Below are positions 1 through 7,800 of a stretch of 18,730 bases of DNA, in pieces. Below the pieces are notes generated by a model. The model saw only the letters and a program-made list of their open reading frames with translations, searched no databases and had not been told where the DNA came from. Location of the stretch: NCBI GenBank assembly GCA_946479475.1, contig CAMLGG010000086.1, positions 1 to 18,730 on the forward strand. Reading direction: 5' to 3'. The stretch is from an uncultured Ideonella sp. Its GTDB lineage: Bacteria; Pseudomonadota; Gammaproteobacteria; Burkholderiales; Burkholderiaceae. Every line of letters starts with the position of its first letter. The stretch's first letter is position 1. The position numbers and the translations under genes were made by a program.

Positions 1-151
1 GCCGGTGCTCGGCCATCAGGCCGGCGGGGTACTGGACCGGCATGGCGTAGCCGGCGAAGGGCACCATGCGGGCGCCGAGCTCGAGGTGCAGGGCGTGCAG
101 CGGGGTGTGCTGCAGCTCGGTGGTGGCGGGCGTGGAAGAAGCGGAGGACAT
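1..151 (-). CDS. gcvT: Aminomethyltransferase (glycine cleavage system T protein), N-terminal part
   Basis: The first 50 residues of a gene that runs off the left edge. The translation begins [19 protein letters not shown] and continues with [19 protein letters not shown], then PAGLMAEHR. This is the start of the GcvT fold; family members begin with a short leader, then TPLxxxHxxxGAKMVxFxGWxMPxxY. GcvT transfers the methylene group from aminomethylated GcvH lipoate to tetrahydrofolate and releases ammonia, in the cytoplasm. The ATG at 151-149 is preceded by AAGGAA (167-162) at a suitable distance. The leader is a tandem glycine riboswitch, which fits a glycine-catabolic operon; gcvH and gcvP would be expected outside the window. 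Most of the gene is not visible, so active-site residues cannot be checked. Confidence 0.93.
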   Translation of the reverse strand, partial: MSSASSTPATTELQHTPLHALHLELGARMVPFAGYAMPVQYPAGLMAEHR

Positions 152-172
152 CGGGGCAGCGTTCCTTGTCTT

Positions 173-213
173 CGAGGGCAATCCTGAGAACCAGTTTCGG
201 TCGGTTGCCCTCG
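173..213 (-). promoter_or_regulatory. Expression-platform hairpin of the glycine riboswitch
   Basis: On the minus strand CGAGGGCAA (213-205) and TTGCCCTCG (181-173) form a perfect 9-bp stem with a 23-nt loop. The 5' arm shares bases 213-210 with the 3' strand of aptamer 2 P1, so the two helices exclude each other. The stem ends 5 nt before the gcvT Shine-Dalgarno (167-162). There is no U-tract, so control of translation or of Rho access is more likely than intrinsic termination. This mechanism is inferred. Confidence 0.7.
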
Positions 214-430
214 CTGTCCGCTTTACCTGAGAGATTGACGATGCCGGTGGTGACCGATACCGCTTGCCCCTTCGGTGGACAGGCTCCCGATCGCTCGGCG
301 CCTGCCTCTCTCCAGTGAGGAACGCCCCGCATCCTGATGCGAAGCGCTTGCCAGTCCTTTTGCCTGAGCGTTCGAGGGTGTCTGCCCTCTGCGCCTTCGG
401 CGGCCCCGAGTGGGGCTCTCTCCTGGCAAG
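210..430 (-). promoter_or_regulatory. Tandem glycine riboswitch (two aptamers)
   Basis: Read on the minus strand, aptamer 1 spans about 430-347. Its P1 is the perfect pair CTTGCCAG (430-423) / CTGGCAAG (354-347). Inside are the conserved blocks GGAGAG, CCGAAGG and CTCAGGCAAAAGGAC. After a linker of about 27 nt, aptamer 2 spans about 319-210, with P1 CTCACTG (319-313) / CAGCGAG (216-210; one A-C mismatch). It carries GGAGAG, CACCGAAGGGGCAA and CTCAGGTAAAGCGGACAG. Two glycine aptamers in series upstream of gcvT is the classic arrangement, giving expression when glycine is abundant. Confidence 0.95.
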
Positions 431-507
431 GGCGCAGTGTAACCGAGCACCGCCGGCGCCGGCATGCACGGATACATTGAACGGGAGCGAAACCCAGGAG
501 CCGTGCC

Positions 508-1299
508 ATGCTGACCGAAGACGATCCGCTGCTGTTGCGCCACGACGACCCTCGCGGCGTGGTCACCCTGACGCTGAATCGCCCGCAGGCCTTCAACGCC
601 CTGTCCGAAGGGATGCTGGACGCCCTGCAGGCCGAATGCGATGCGCTGGCAAAGGACGGGGCCGCGCGGGTGCTGGTCGTGGCAGCGTCGGGCAAGGCCT
701 TCTGTGCCGGGCACGACCTGCGCGAGATGCGCGCCGCGCCGTCGCTCGCGTACTACCAGCAGCTGTTCGCCCGCTGTGCCAGGGTGATGCAGTCGATCCA
801 GCAACTGCCCGTCCCGGTCATCGCCAAGGTCCACGGCGTGGCCACGGCGGCCGGATGCCAGCTGGTGGCCAGCTGCGACCTGGCGGTGGCGCTTCGCAGT
901 GCGCGCTTTGCGGTCAGCGGCGTCAACCTCGGCCTGTTCTGCTCTTCGCCGGCGGTGGCGCTGAGTCGCAACATGGGCCGCAAGGAAGCCTTCGAGATGC
1001 TGGTCACCGGCGAGTTCATCGATGCCGCCGAGGCGCAGCGCCGCGGTCTGGTGAACCGCCTGGCCGAGGACGCGGCCGGCCTGGACGCCGCCGTCGAGCA
1101 GCTGGCGGCCAGCATCGTTGCCAAGCCGCGGGCCGCCGTGGCATTGGGCAAGCAGCTGTTCTACCGCCAGCTCGAGGCCGGCGTGGCTGCCGCCTACGTC
1201 GATGCCGGCCAGACCATGGCGTGCAACATGATGGACGAGGCTGCGCTCGAGGGCGTGCAGGCCTTCGTCGACAAGCGCCCGCCGGCCTGGGGCCGTTGA
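508..1299 (+). CDS. Enoyl-CoA hydratase/isomerase-family protein (ECHDC3-like), catalytic Glu residues absent
   Basis: A 263-residue crotonase-superfamily protein, the usual length. The first oxyanion-hole block is [12 protein letters not shown] (63-74), and the second is [20 protein letters not shown] (109-128). The C-terminal trimerisation helix ends [12 protein letters not shown]. In classical hydratases one catalytic Glu sits in GGCEL and the other in QPEI; here these positions are Gln118 (AGCQL) and about Gly138 (VSGVN). The block [17 protein letters not shown] resembles the ECHDC3 subgroup, which also lacks both residues. Ordinary enoyl-CoA hydration is therefore doubtful, although acyl-CoA binding is likely. 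The start is supported by CAGGAG (496-501), 6 nt before the ATG. It is divergent from the gcvT leader and followed at 91 bp by a c-di-GMP gene, with no obvious functional link to either. The real substrate is unknown. Confidence 0.85.
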   Translation: MLTEDDPLLLRHDDPRGVVTLTLNRPQAFNALSEGMLDALQAECDALAKDGAARVLVVAASGKAFCAGHDLREMRAAPSLAYYQQLFARCARVMQSIQQLPVPVIAKVHGVATAAGCQLVASCDLAVALRSARFAVSGVNLGLFCSSPAVALSRNMGRKEAFEMLVTGEFIDAAEAQRRGLVNRLAEDAAGLDAAVEQLAASIVAKPRAAVALGKQLFYRQLEAGVAAAYVDAGQTMACNMMDEAALEGVQAFVDKRPPAWGR

Positions 1300-1390
1300 T
1301 CGGCGGCCGGGCGTGCAAAAGACCGGGGTGGCCGCCGTGGAAGGGGTCCGCACGCCTCAAGTCGTGGCTTCGCCGGACCGATAGCGCCGC

Positions 1391-2917
1391 ATGGACCCGT
1401 ATCAGACCGGACTGGACCAGGGCGCGCGCGATGCGGTGCTGCTCGGCATCGGCCTGCTCGGGGCGTTCATGGCAGCGGGTTGCGCCGTGCTCTGGCGCCG
1501 GGCCGTTCGGCGCCAGGGCCGCCTGCGCGCCGAACTGGACCGGGCCACGGCCGCGCTGCGAACTCGCGGCCGCCGCGGCGAGCGCCTGGCCGGGCTGATG
1601 ACGCGAGGGCAGTTCGACCGGGCGCTGGAGGAAGCGGCGGCGCGGGCCAAGGCTGATCCGGAGGGCTTCTGCCTGCTCTACCTCGACCTGGACAACTTCC
1701 GCGAGATCAATGATGCCTATGGCCACGACGACGGCGATCGGCTGCTGGAGGACGTGGCCGGCGAGTTGCTGGCCTGCCTGGGGCCTGGCGCCTGCAACGT
1801 GGCCGGCGACGAGTTCGCGATGCTGGTCACCGGTGATCTCGCGGCCGGGCACCGCGCGGCCGAGCGAGTGGCGCAGGCCATCGCGCGCATGGGGCGCTCC
1901 AACATACGCCTGACGTGCTCGATCGGCATCGCGCACTATCCGCGGCACGGCGCAGTGCCGATGCTGATGCCCAACGCCGTCCTCGCCATGCGCAGCGTCA
2001 AGCTGGCCGGCGGCGGGGCGCAGGCCCAGTACGAAGCCCAGATGGGCGAAGGCGCCCGCGAGCAGGCGGCCCTTCTGCAGGACCTGCGCCAGGCCCTGGA
2101 GCGGCGCGAGTTCGAGCTGTACTACCAGCCCAAGGTCGACGCCAGCAGCCTGCAGGTCACCGCCGCCGAGGCGCTGCTGCGATGGAAGCATCCCCGCCGG
2201 GGCGTGGTCAGCCCCATGCAGTTCATCCCTCTGGCGGAACGCTATGGCCTCATCGGCCCGATCGGCCTGTGGGTGATGGAGGAGGCCTGCCGGCAGGCGG
2301 CCCAGTGGCGCGAACTGGGGCTGCGCATGCGAGTGGCAGTCAACATCTCTGGCTATCAGATGCGCCAGGACGACATCGTCGACCGCATCGAGGCCGCGCT
2401 GTCGAGCTGCCGCATCCCGCCCGGCCGCTTCACCTGCGAGATCACCGAATCGGTCGCGATGGAGGACACCGAGGTCACTCGCCGGGCCTTCGAGCGCCTG
2501 CGTTCGGCCGGGGTGCATGTCTCGATCGACGACTTCGGCACCGGCTACTCCAGCCTCGCCTCGCTGCGGCGCCTGCCCGCGGCGGAGCTGAAGATCGATC
2601 GCGCCTTCGTGTGCGACCTCGAGGCCAGCGCCGATGCGCGCTCCATCGCGCAGGCGATCGTCCAGATGGCCCACACGCTCGGCCTGCGGGTGGTGGCCGA
2701 GGGCGTCGAGACCGAGGTCCAGCGAGACCTGCTGGTGGCCATGGGCTGCGACGAGCTGCAGGGCTACCTGTTCGCGCGGCCGATGACGGCCAAGGCGCTG
2801 GAGCTCTGGGCGATGCGCGACGGGCCGGACCTCGAGCATGACTTCCGGCCTTCGCTTTTCGGCGAGACGCAGGCCGGCGAGCTCGACGTCAGGCCATCGG
2901 CGCCGCCTCGGGAGTGA
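1391..2917 (+). CDS. Membrane GGDEF-EAL protein (c-di-GMP phosphodiesterase, degenerate GGDEF)
   Basis: 508 residues. One hydrophobic segment (about 15-36) is followed by an Arg-rich stretch, which suggests an inner-membrane anchor with cytoplasmic catalytic domains. The GGDEF domain (about 65-215) has LDLDNFREINDAYGH, but its signature is AGDEF (138-142) and there is no RxxD inhibitory site before it. Cyclase activity is therefore doubtful, though GTP binding may remain. The EAL domain (about 230-475) keeps its key positions: E260 in EALLRW, N318 in NIS, E353 in ITES, D380-D381 in DDFGTG, K401 in KID, E437 in AEGVE and Q457 in QGYLF. It is predicted to hydrolyse c-di-GMP to pGpG. No good ribosome binding site precedes this ATG; it was chosen because the membrane segment follows it. 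The last 29 bp overlap the end of the convergent RND gene. Confidence 0.92.
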   Translation: MDPYQTGLDQGARDAVLLGIGLLGAFMAAGCAVLWRRAVRRQGRLRAELDRATAALRTRGRRGERLAGLMTRGQFDRALEEAAARAKADPEGFCLLYLDLDNFREINDAYGHDDGDRLLEDVAGELLACLGPGACNVAGDEFAMLVTGDLAAGHRAAERVAQAIARMGRSNIRLTCSIGIAHYPRHGAVPMLMPNAVLAMRSVKLAGGGAQAQYEAQMGEGAREQAALLQDLRQALERREFELYYQPKVDASSLQVTAAEALLRWKHPRRGVVSPMQFIPLAERYGLIGPIGLWVMEEACRQAAQWRELGLRMRVAVNISGYQMRQDDIVDRIEAALSSCRIPPGRFTCEITESVAMEDTEVTRRAFERLRSAGVHVSIDDFGTGYSSLASLRRLPAAELKIDRAFVCDLEASADARSIAQAIVQMAHTLGLRVVAEGVETEVQRDLLVAMGCDELQGYLFARPMTAKALELWAMRDGPDLEHDFRPSLFGETQAGELDVRPSAPPRE

Positions 2918-5900
2918 CCTCCGGCGTCGTCACCGGGCCCCGGCCGCTGAAGCGGTCCAGCGCAAGGTAGATGACGGGCGTGATGTAGAGCGTCACGGCC
3001 TGCGAGAACACCAGGCCGCCGACGACCGCCAGGCCGAGCGGCTGGCGCAGCTCGGCGCCGGCACCGATGCCCAGCGCGATGGGCAATGCCCCCATCAGCG
3101 CGGCCAGCGTCGTCATCATGATCGGGCGGAAGCGCAGCACGCAGGCTTCGCGGATGGCCTGGGCCGGCGTCATGCCCTGGTGCCGCTGCGCGTCGAGCGC
3201 GAAGTCGATCATCATGATCGCGTTCTTCTTGACGATCCCGATCAGCAGCACGATGCCGATGGTGGCGATCAACGTCAGGTCCAGGCCGAAGAGCATGAGC
3301 GTGGCCAGGGCGCCGACGGCGGCCGAAGGCAGGCCGGCCAGGATGGTGAGCGGGTGGATGAAGCTCTCGTACAGCACCCCGAGCAGCACGTAGATCACCA
3401 GCAGCGCGGCGATGATCAGCACCGCCTGGTTGCCCTGCGAGCTCTTGAACACGGCCGCGTCGCCGCCGTAGCTGGCGACGATGGTGGCCGGCATGCGGAT
3501 CTCCTCGCGGGCCCGCTCGACCTTGGCGGTCGCGTCGCCCAGCGCCGCGCCCGGGGCGAGGTTGAAGGACAAGGTCACCGCCTGCAGCTGGCCGACGTGG
3601 TTGACGGAGGTCGGCCCGACGGTGCGCTCGACCGTCGCGAAGGCGGACAAGGGAACGAGGGAGCCGTTGGACGAGCGGACGTAGATCCCTGAAAGCGCGC
3701 GCTCGTCCTGCTTGGCCTGCGGTGCCACCTCCATGATGACCTGGTAGCTGTCGGTCGGCAGGTAGATGGTCGACACCTGCCGCTCGCCGAAGGCGCTGTA
3801 CAGGGCGGAGCGAACGGCGTCTATCGACACGCCCAGCGTGTTGGCCCGGTCGCGGTCGATCCTGAGCTGGGCCTGCAGGCCGCGCAGCTGGGCGTCGGTG
3901 GTCACGTCGCGGAAGATCGGGTCGACTCGCAGCTTGTCCTGCAGCTTCAGGGCCCAGTCGTTGAGCTCGTCCGCCCGCACGCTCTGCAGGATGTACTGGT
4001 AGCGCGCCTTGCTGGGGCGGCCACCGAGGCGCAGGTTCTGGATCGGCTGCATGTAGACGTTGATGCCGACCACCTCGCGCAGCTGCTTGCGCAGGCCCTC
4101 GACCACCTGCTTCATCGGCTCGCGCTGGCGCTGAGGCTTGAGGTTGATGAACATGCGGCCGGTGTTCTGCGCGCCGCCCGTGCCGCTGCCATTGAACGAG
4201 TTGACCGTGGCGACGTTCGGGTTGGCGCGCACGATCTCGGCCGCGCGCTCCTGCAGCCGGACCATCTCGGGGAACGAGGTGTCCTCGGGCGCCTCGGTCG
4301 AGATCGAGATCTGGCCGATGTCCTCTTCCGGGAAGAAGCCCTTGGGGACGACGTAGAAGAGCCAGGCCGTGGCGACGAAGGTCAGCAGGGCGACCGCCAG
4401 CACCAGCCTGCGGTGCCTGAGGGCCGCATCCAGCGTGCGGGTGTAGACGGCCAGCACCGCGTCGAAGCCGCGCTCGAAGGAGCGCACCAATGGCCCCGGC
4501 GCCTTCTTGTGCGACTCGTCGGTCAGGAAGCGGCTGGCCAGCATCGGCACCAGGGTCAGCGAAACAAAGGCCGAGACGATGATGGACAGGCCGACGATGA
4601 CGGCGAACTCGTGGAAGAGCAGGCCGATCACGCCTGGCATGAAGAAGATCGGGATGAAGACGGCGACCAGCGAGGAGGAGATCGAGATGATGGTGAATCC
4701 GACCTCGCGGGAGCCGCGCAGGGCGGCCTGGAAGGGCTTCTCGCCCCGCTCGATGTGGCGCACGATGTTCTCGAGCATCACGATGGCGTCGTCCACCACC
4801 AGGCCGACGGCCAGTGTCAGGCCCAGCAGGGAGATGTTGTCCAGGCTGTAGTCCAGGCCCCAGAGCAGGGCCACCGCCCCCACCAGCGAGACCGGGAGCG
4901 ACAGCGCCGGGATGGCGGTCGCCACGAAGCGGCGCAGGAACAGGAAGATCACCATCACCACCAGGGCGATGGTGCCCATCAGGGTCAGCGAAACGTCGTG
5001 AAGCGCGTCCCGGATGGACACCGACCGGTCGTTGACCGGCGTGATCGTCACCGACTGCGGCATCTCCTTCTGCAGCGGGGGCAGGGCCTCGCGCACCGCA
5101 TCGACCACCTTCACCGTGTTGGCGCCTGGCTGGCGGTAGATGCCCAGCGAGATCGAGGTGCTGCCGTTCACGGTCGCCCAGGTCTTGAGCGACTCGATGC
5201 TGTCCTCGACGCTGGCGACGTCGCGCAGCCGCACCGCGCCACCGGGGCGGTTGGCGACGATCAGCTCGGCGAACTCGGCCGCGTTGCGCAATTGCCGGTT
5301 GGCCTGCAGCGTCAGCGTCTGCCGGGGGCCATCCAGCGTGCCGACCGGGGTGTTGACGTTCGCGGCCTGCAGTGCGCTGGAGAGCTCGTCCAGCCCGATG
5401 TTGCGCGACGAGAGCGCCTGCGGGTTGACGCGGACGCGAACCGCATACCGCTTGGCGCCGAAGATGTTGATCTGCGCGACGCCGTCGATCGTCGACAGCG
5501 CGGGCGAGATGACGTGCTCCGCATAGTCCTGCAGTTCCGTCGGCGCGAGCGAAGGCGAGCTGAGCGAGAGGAACAGCACCGGCGCGTCCGCCGGGTTGAC
5601 CTTGCGGTAGGAGGGCGGCGACGTCATGTCCTGCGGCAGGCCGCGCTGTGCGCGCAGCAGCGCCGCCTGCACGTCGACCGAGGCCGCGTCGATGTCGCGG
5701 CTTTCCTCGAACTCCAGCGTGAGCGAGGTGTTGCCCAGCGTGCTCGAAGAGCTGATGGTCTTCAGGCCGGGGATGGTCTGGAACTGCTTCTCCAGCGGGA
5801 GCGCGACCGAGGTCGCCATCGTGTCCGGGCTGGCGCCGGGCAGGCTCGCGAAGACGTTGATCACCGGCGTGTCGTAGCTCGGCAGGGCGGCGATCGGGAT

Positions 5901-5993
5901 GCTGCGGTAGGCGATGATGCCGGCCAGGACGATGGCCGCGTTGAGCAGCACCGTCATCACCGGGCGGCGGATGAACAGTTCCGAAAGGTTCAT
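2889..5993 (-). CDS. RND multidrug efflux permease (HAE1 family, MdtB/MdtC/MuxB-like)
   Basis: 1034 residues, full length for an AcrB-type pump. It begins MNLSELFIRRPVMTVLLNAA, the typical first transmembrane helix. Two large periplasmic porter regions and twelve membrane helices follow. Proton-relay residues are present: D401-D402 in GLVVDDAIVMLENIVRHIE and K923 in GIVKKNAIMMIDFAL. The protein would take substrates from the periplasm or outer leaflet and drive them out using the proton gradient, together with the adaptor encoded just upstream and an outer-membrane channel that is not in this window. The start codon overlaps the adaptor stop (ATGA at 5993-5990), so translation is coupled. Sequence flavour is closer to MdtB/MdtC than to AcrB, but the substrate cannot be read from sequence. 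Confidence 0.95.
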   Translation of the reverse strand: MNLSELFIRRPVMTVLLNAAIVLAGIIAYRSIPIAALPSYDTPVINVFASLPGASPDTMATSVALPLEKQFQTIPGLKTISSSSTLGNTSLTLEFEESRDIDAASVDVQAALLRAQRGLPQDMTSPPSYRKVNPADAPVLFLSLSSPSLAPTELQDYAEHVISPALSTIDGVAQINIFGAKRYAVRVRVNPQALSSRNIGLDELSSALQAANVNTPVGTLDGPRQTLTLQANRQLRNAAEFAELIVANRPGGAVRLRDVASVEDSIESLKTWATVNGSTSISLGIYRQPGANTVKVVDAVREALPPLQKEMPQSVTITPVNDRSVSIRDALHDVSLTLMGTIALVVMVIFLFLRRFVATAIPALSLPVSLVGAVALLWGLDYSLDNISLLGLTLAVGLVVDDAIVMLENIVRHIERGEKPFQAALRGSREVGFTIISISSSLVAVFIPIFFMPGVIGLLFHEFAVIVGLSIIVSAFVSLTLVPMLASRFLTDESHKKAPGPLVRSFERGFDAVLAVYTRTLDAALRHRRLVLAVALLTFVATAWLFYVVPKGFFPEEDIGQISISTEAPEDTSFPEMVRLQERAAEIVRANPNVATVNSFNGSGTGGAQNTGRMFINLKPQRQREPMKQVVEGLRKQLREVVGINVYMQPIQNLRLGGRPSKARYQYILQSVRADELNDWALKLQDKLRVDPIFRDVTTDAQLRGLQAQLRIDRDRANTLGVSIDAVRSALYSAFGERQVSTIYLPTDSYQVIMEVAPQAKQDERALSGIYVRSSNGSLVPLSAFATVERTVGPTSVNHVGQLQAVTLSFNLAPGAALGDATAKVERAREEIRMPATIVASYGGDAAVFKSSQGNQAVLIIAALLVIYVLLGVLYESFIHPLTILAGLPSAAVGALATLMLFGLDLTLIATIGIVLLIGIVKKNAIMMIDFALDAQRHQGMTPAQAIREACVLRFRPIMMTTLAALMGALPIALGIGAGAELRQPLGLAVVGGLVFSQAVTLYITPVIYLALDRFSGRGPVTTPEVTPEAAPMA

Positions 5994-7207
5994 GGTGCGG
6001 ATGCCTTCGGCTGGGCGCCCGATGCGGCGGCCGGACCGGCCTCGCGGCCGCGCTCCATCACCGGGGCGCCGGGACGCAGGTTCTGCCGACCCTCGAGGAC
6101 GATTCGCTCGCCGGGCTTGACGCCCGACACGGCCGCGACTTCGCCCTGGGCGTAGGCGACTTGCACCGGCCGCGCCGCGGCCTGGCCGTCCTGGACGACG
6201 TAGACGATGTCGCCGCGCGAGCCCTGGATGATCGAGGCCTGGGGCACCACCACCGCGTCGCGAAGGGTGCGAGCGGTCATGTTGACGGTGACGAAGGCAC
6301 CCGGCCAGAGCTTGCCGTCCTGGTTGTCGAAGACCGCCTTGACCTTCACCGTGCCGGTGGCGGCGTCGACCTGGTTGTCGACGAACTTCAGGCGGCCCTG
6401 GCGGGCGCCCTGGTCGTCGGGCAGGCTGGCGCCGACCTGCGCCCCCCCGCCGGGCAGGGCCGCCAGCGCATCGGCCAGGTGGCGTTGCGGCAGGCTGAAG
6501 GCCACGGCGATCGGGTCGAGCTGGGTGATCGTCAGCAGCGGCGTCGTGTTGGCCTGCACGGCCGTGCCGGGGTAGACGTTGATCGTCCCGACGCGGCCGG
6601 CACTGGGCGCCGTCACGCGGGCGTACGAAAGCGTGACCTTGGCCGCCGCCAGCGCAGCCCGGTCGGCCTGCACCAGCGCGGAGGCAGAGTCGACGGCGGC
6701 CTGGTTCGCATCCACCTGGCCCTGGGAGATGAAGTTCTGCGCCAGCAGCTCGCGGCTGCGGACAAGCTGGCGCTGCGCGTCGGCAAGCGTGGCCTCGTCC
6801 TTGGCCACCTGCGCCTGGGCCTGGGCGACCAGGGCCTGGTTGGTGCGCGAGTCGAGCGTGAACAGCAGGTCGCCGGCCTTGACGAACTGGCCTTCGCGGA
6901 TGTGCACCTTCTCGATCACGCTGGTCAGCTGCGGGCGGACCTCGACGCTCGACAGCGGGGTGACGGCCCCCGTGGCGCTGATCGTCACGGCCATGTCCTG
7001 CTGCCGCGCCGCGACGGTGGAGACGCCGACGGCAGGGCCCGAAGCCGCCGCCGAGGGGCCGGAGGCGGCGCCTGCGCCGGCCGAGGCTTCGGGGCCGCGT
7101 TGGCAGGCCGCGAGCATCGTCGCGGCGGCCATGGCCAAGGCAAGGTTGGCATGGCGGGTAAGGGCGGGCCGGTTCATTGTTCGATCACGGTTCGCGTTGT
7201 TGTTCAT
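5990..7207 (-). CDS. RND efflux periplasmic adaptor (membrane fusion lipoprotein)
   Basis: 405 residues. The N-terminus has a lipoprotein signal: positive residues, the hydrophobic stretch NLALAMAAATMLAAC, and a lipobox with Cys35 as the lipidated residue. It is therefore predicted to be anchored in the inner membrane, facing the periplasm. An Ala/Gly/Ser-rich linker follows. Next come the biotinyl-lipoyl-like half motif (VEVRPQLTSVIEKVHIREGQ, FVKAGDLLFTLD), an alpha-hairpin rich in Ala and Gln, the second lipoyl half (ARVTAPSAGRVGTINVYPG) and the beta-barrel and membrane-proximal domains. It links the RND pump to an outer-membrane channel. The ATG overlaps the marR stop (ATGA, 7207-7204), indicating coupling. 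An internal ATG at 7177 (residue 11) would give an equally good signal peptide. The C-terminus ends in an Ala/Pro-rich tail. Confidence 0.93.
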   Translation of the reverse strand: MNNNANRDRTMNRPALTRHANLALAMAAATMLAACQRGPEASAGAGAASGPSAAASGPAVGVSTVAARQQDMAVTISATGAVTPLSSVEVRPQLTSVIEKVHIREGQFVKAGDLLFTLDSRTNQALVAQAQAQVAKDEATLADAQRQLVRSRELLAQNFISQGQVDANQAAVDSASALVQADRAALAAAKVTLSYARVTAPSAGRVGTINVYPGTAVQANTTPLLTITQLDPIAVAFSLPQRHLADALAALPGGGAQVGASLPDDQGARQGRLKFVDNQVDAATGTVKVKAVFDNQDGKLWPGAFVTVNMTARTLRDAVVVPQASIIQGSRGDIVYVVQDGQAAARPVQVAYAQGEVAAVSGVKPGERIVLEGRQNLRPGAPVMERGREAGPAAASGAQPKASAP

Positions 7208-7674
7208 GGAGGCGTGGGCGGCACGATGAAGACCTGCCTGAGCACCGCCAGGCCGGCGTGCAGCGTGCGGAGCTCCTCGTCGCTGCGCGTGGCCAGTACC
7301 TGCGCCAGTTCCTTGCGCGCGCCACGGCGGATGGCGGCAAGCTGGGCGGTGCCCGCCCGGGTGAGGTGCAGGCTGGACTTGCGCCGGTCCTGGGGGTCGG
7401 CCCGGGGCTCGACGGCGCCGGCACGGACCAGCCGGTCGACCATGGTCGAGGCGGTCGGCAAGGCCACGCCGAGGAAGGCCGCCACGGCGCTCAGCGAGGC
7501 GCCGGGGTGGAGGGCGACGAAGTTCAGGCAGCGGAACTGGGGGACGGTGAGCTGCTCGCCGACGTGGTGGCGCATGGCATGGCGCACGGCGTCCATGATG
7601 GCCGGGATCACATCTAACACTTCGGCCGCGCTGTCATCCGCCGCGGGAAGGGTGGATGGGGAGGGGCGTGGCAT
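7204..7674 (-). CDS. MarR-family transcriptional regulator
   Basis: 156 residues, the usual MarR size. The winged helix-turn-helix is visible from about residue 43 to 110: LTVPQFRCLNFVALHPGAS, then LSAVAAFLGVALPTASTMVD (recognition helix), then the wing with DPQDRRKSSLHLTRAG. Flanking N- and C-terminal helices would form the dimer interface. It is the first gene of a unit with the adaptor and RND pump, joined by 4-bp stop/start overlaps. It is most likely a local repressor of this pump that releases DNA when it binds a small hydrophobic ligand. The ligand is unknown. No clear Shine-Dalgarno precedes the ATG, and a TTAG-N5-CTAA dyad lies immediately upstream. A leaderless or short-leader transcript is possible. 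Confidence 0.9.
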   Translation of the reverse strand: MPRPSPSTLPAADDSAAEVLDVIPAIMDAVRHAMRHHVGEQLTVPQFRCLNFVALHPGASLSAVAAFLGVALPTASTMVDRLVRAGAVEPRADPQDRRKSSLHLTRAGTAQLAAIRRGARKELAQVLATRSDEELRTLHAGLAVLRQVFIVPPTPP

Positions 7675-7677
7675 TGC

Positions 7678-7690
7678 TTAGCAGGACTAA
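7678..7690. promoter_or_regulatory. Candidate MarR operator next to marR start
   Basis: TTAG-CAGGA-CTAA is a small dyad three bases upstream of the marR ATG. MarR regulators often bind dyads containing TTAG/CTAA over their own promoters. The arms are only 4 bp, so this is weak evidence. The rest of the 126-bp gap to the upstream cyclase gene shows no convincing terminator. Confidence 0.35.
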
Positions 7691-7800
7691 CCAACTCGCA
7701 AGCGTACCACCGCGACCGCGGACTCCGCGCGGGACGGAGCAGCTTCACCGCGCGGAAACGAACTCGGCCGGCGGCCCTTCCGACGGCCCGTGCGGCGGCC

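Noticed and set aside
223..1353. A 376-codon minus-strand frame opposite the crotonase gene.
   Set aside because: It runs through the glycine riboswitch and antisense of a clear crotonase; low-complexity Arg/His/Gln composition.
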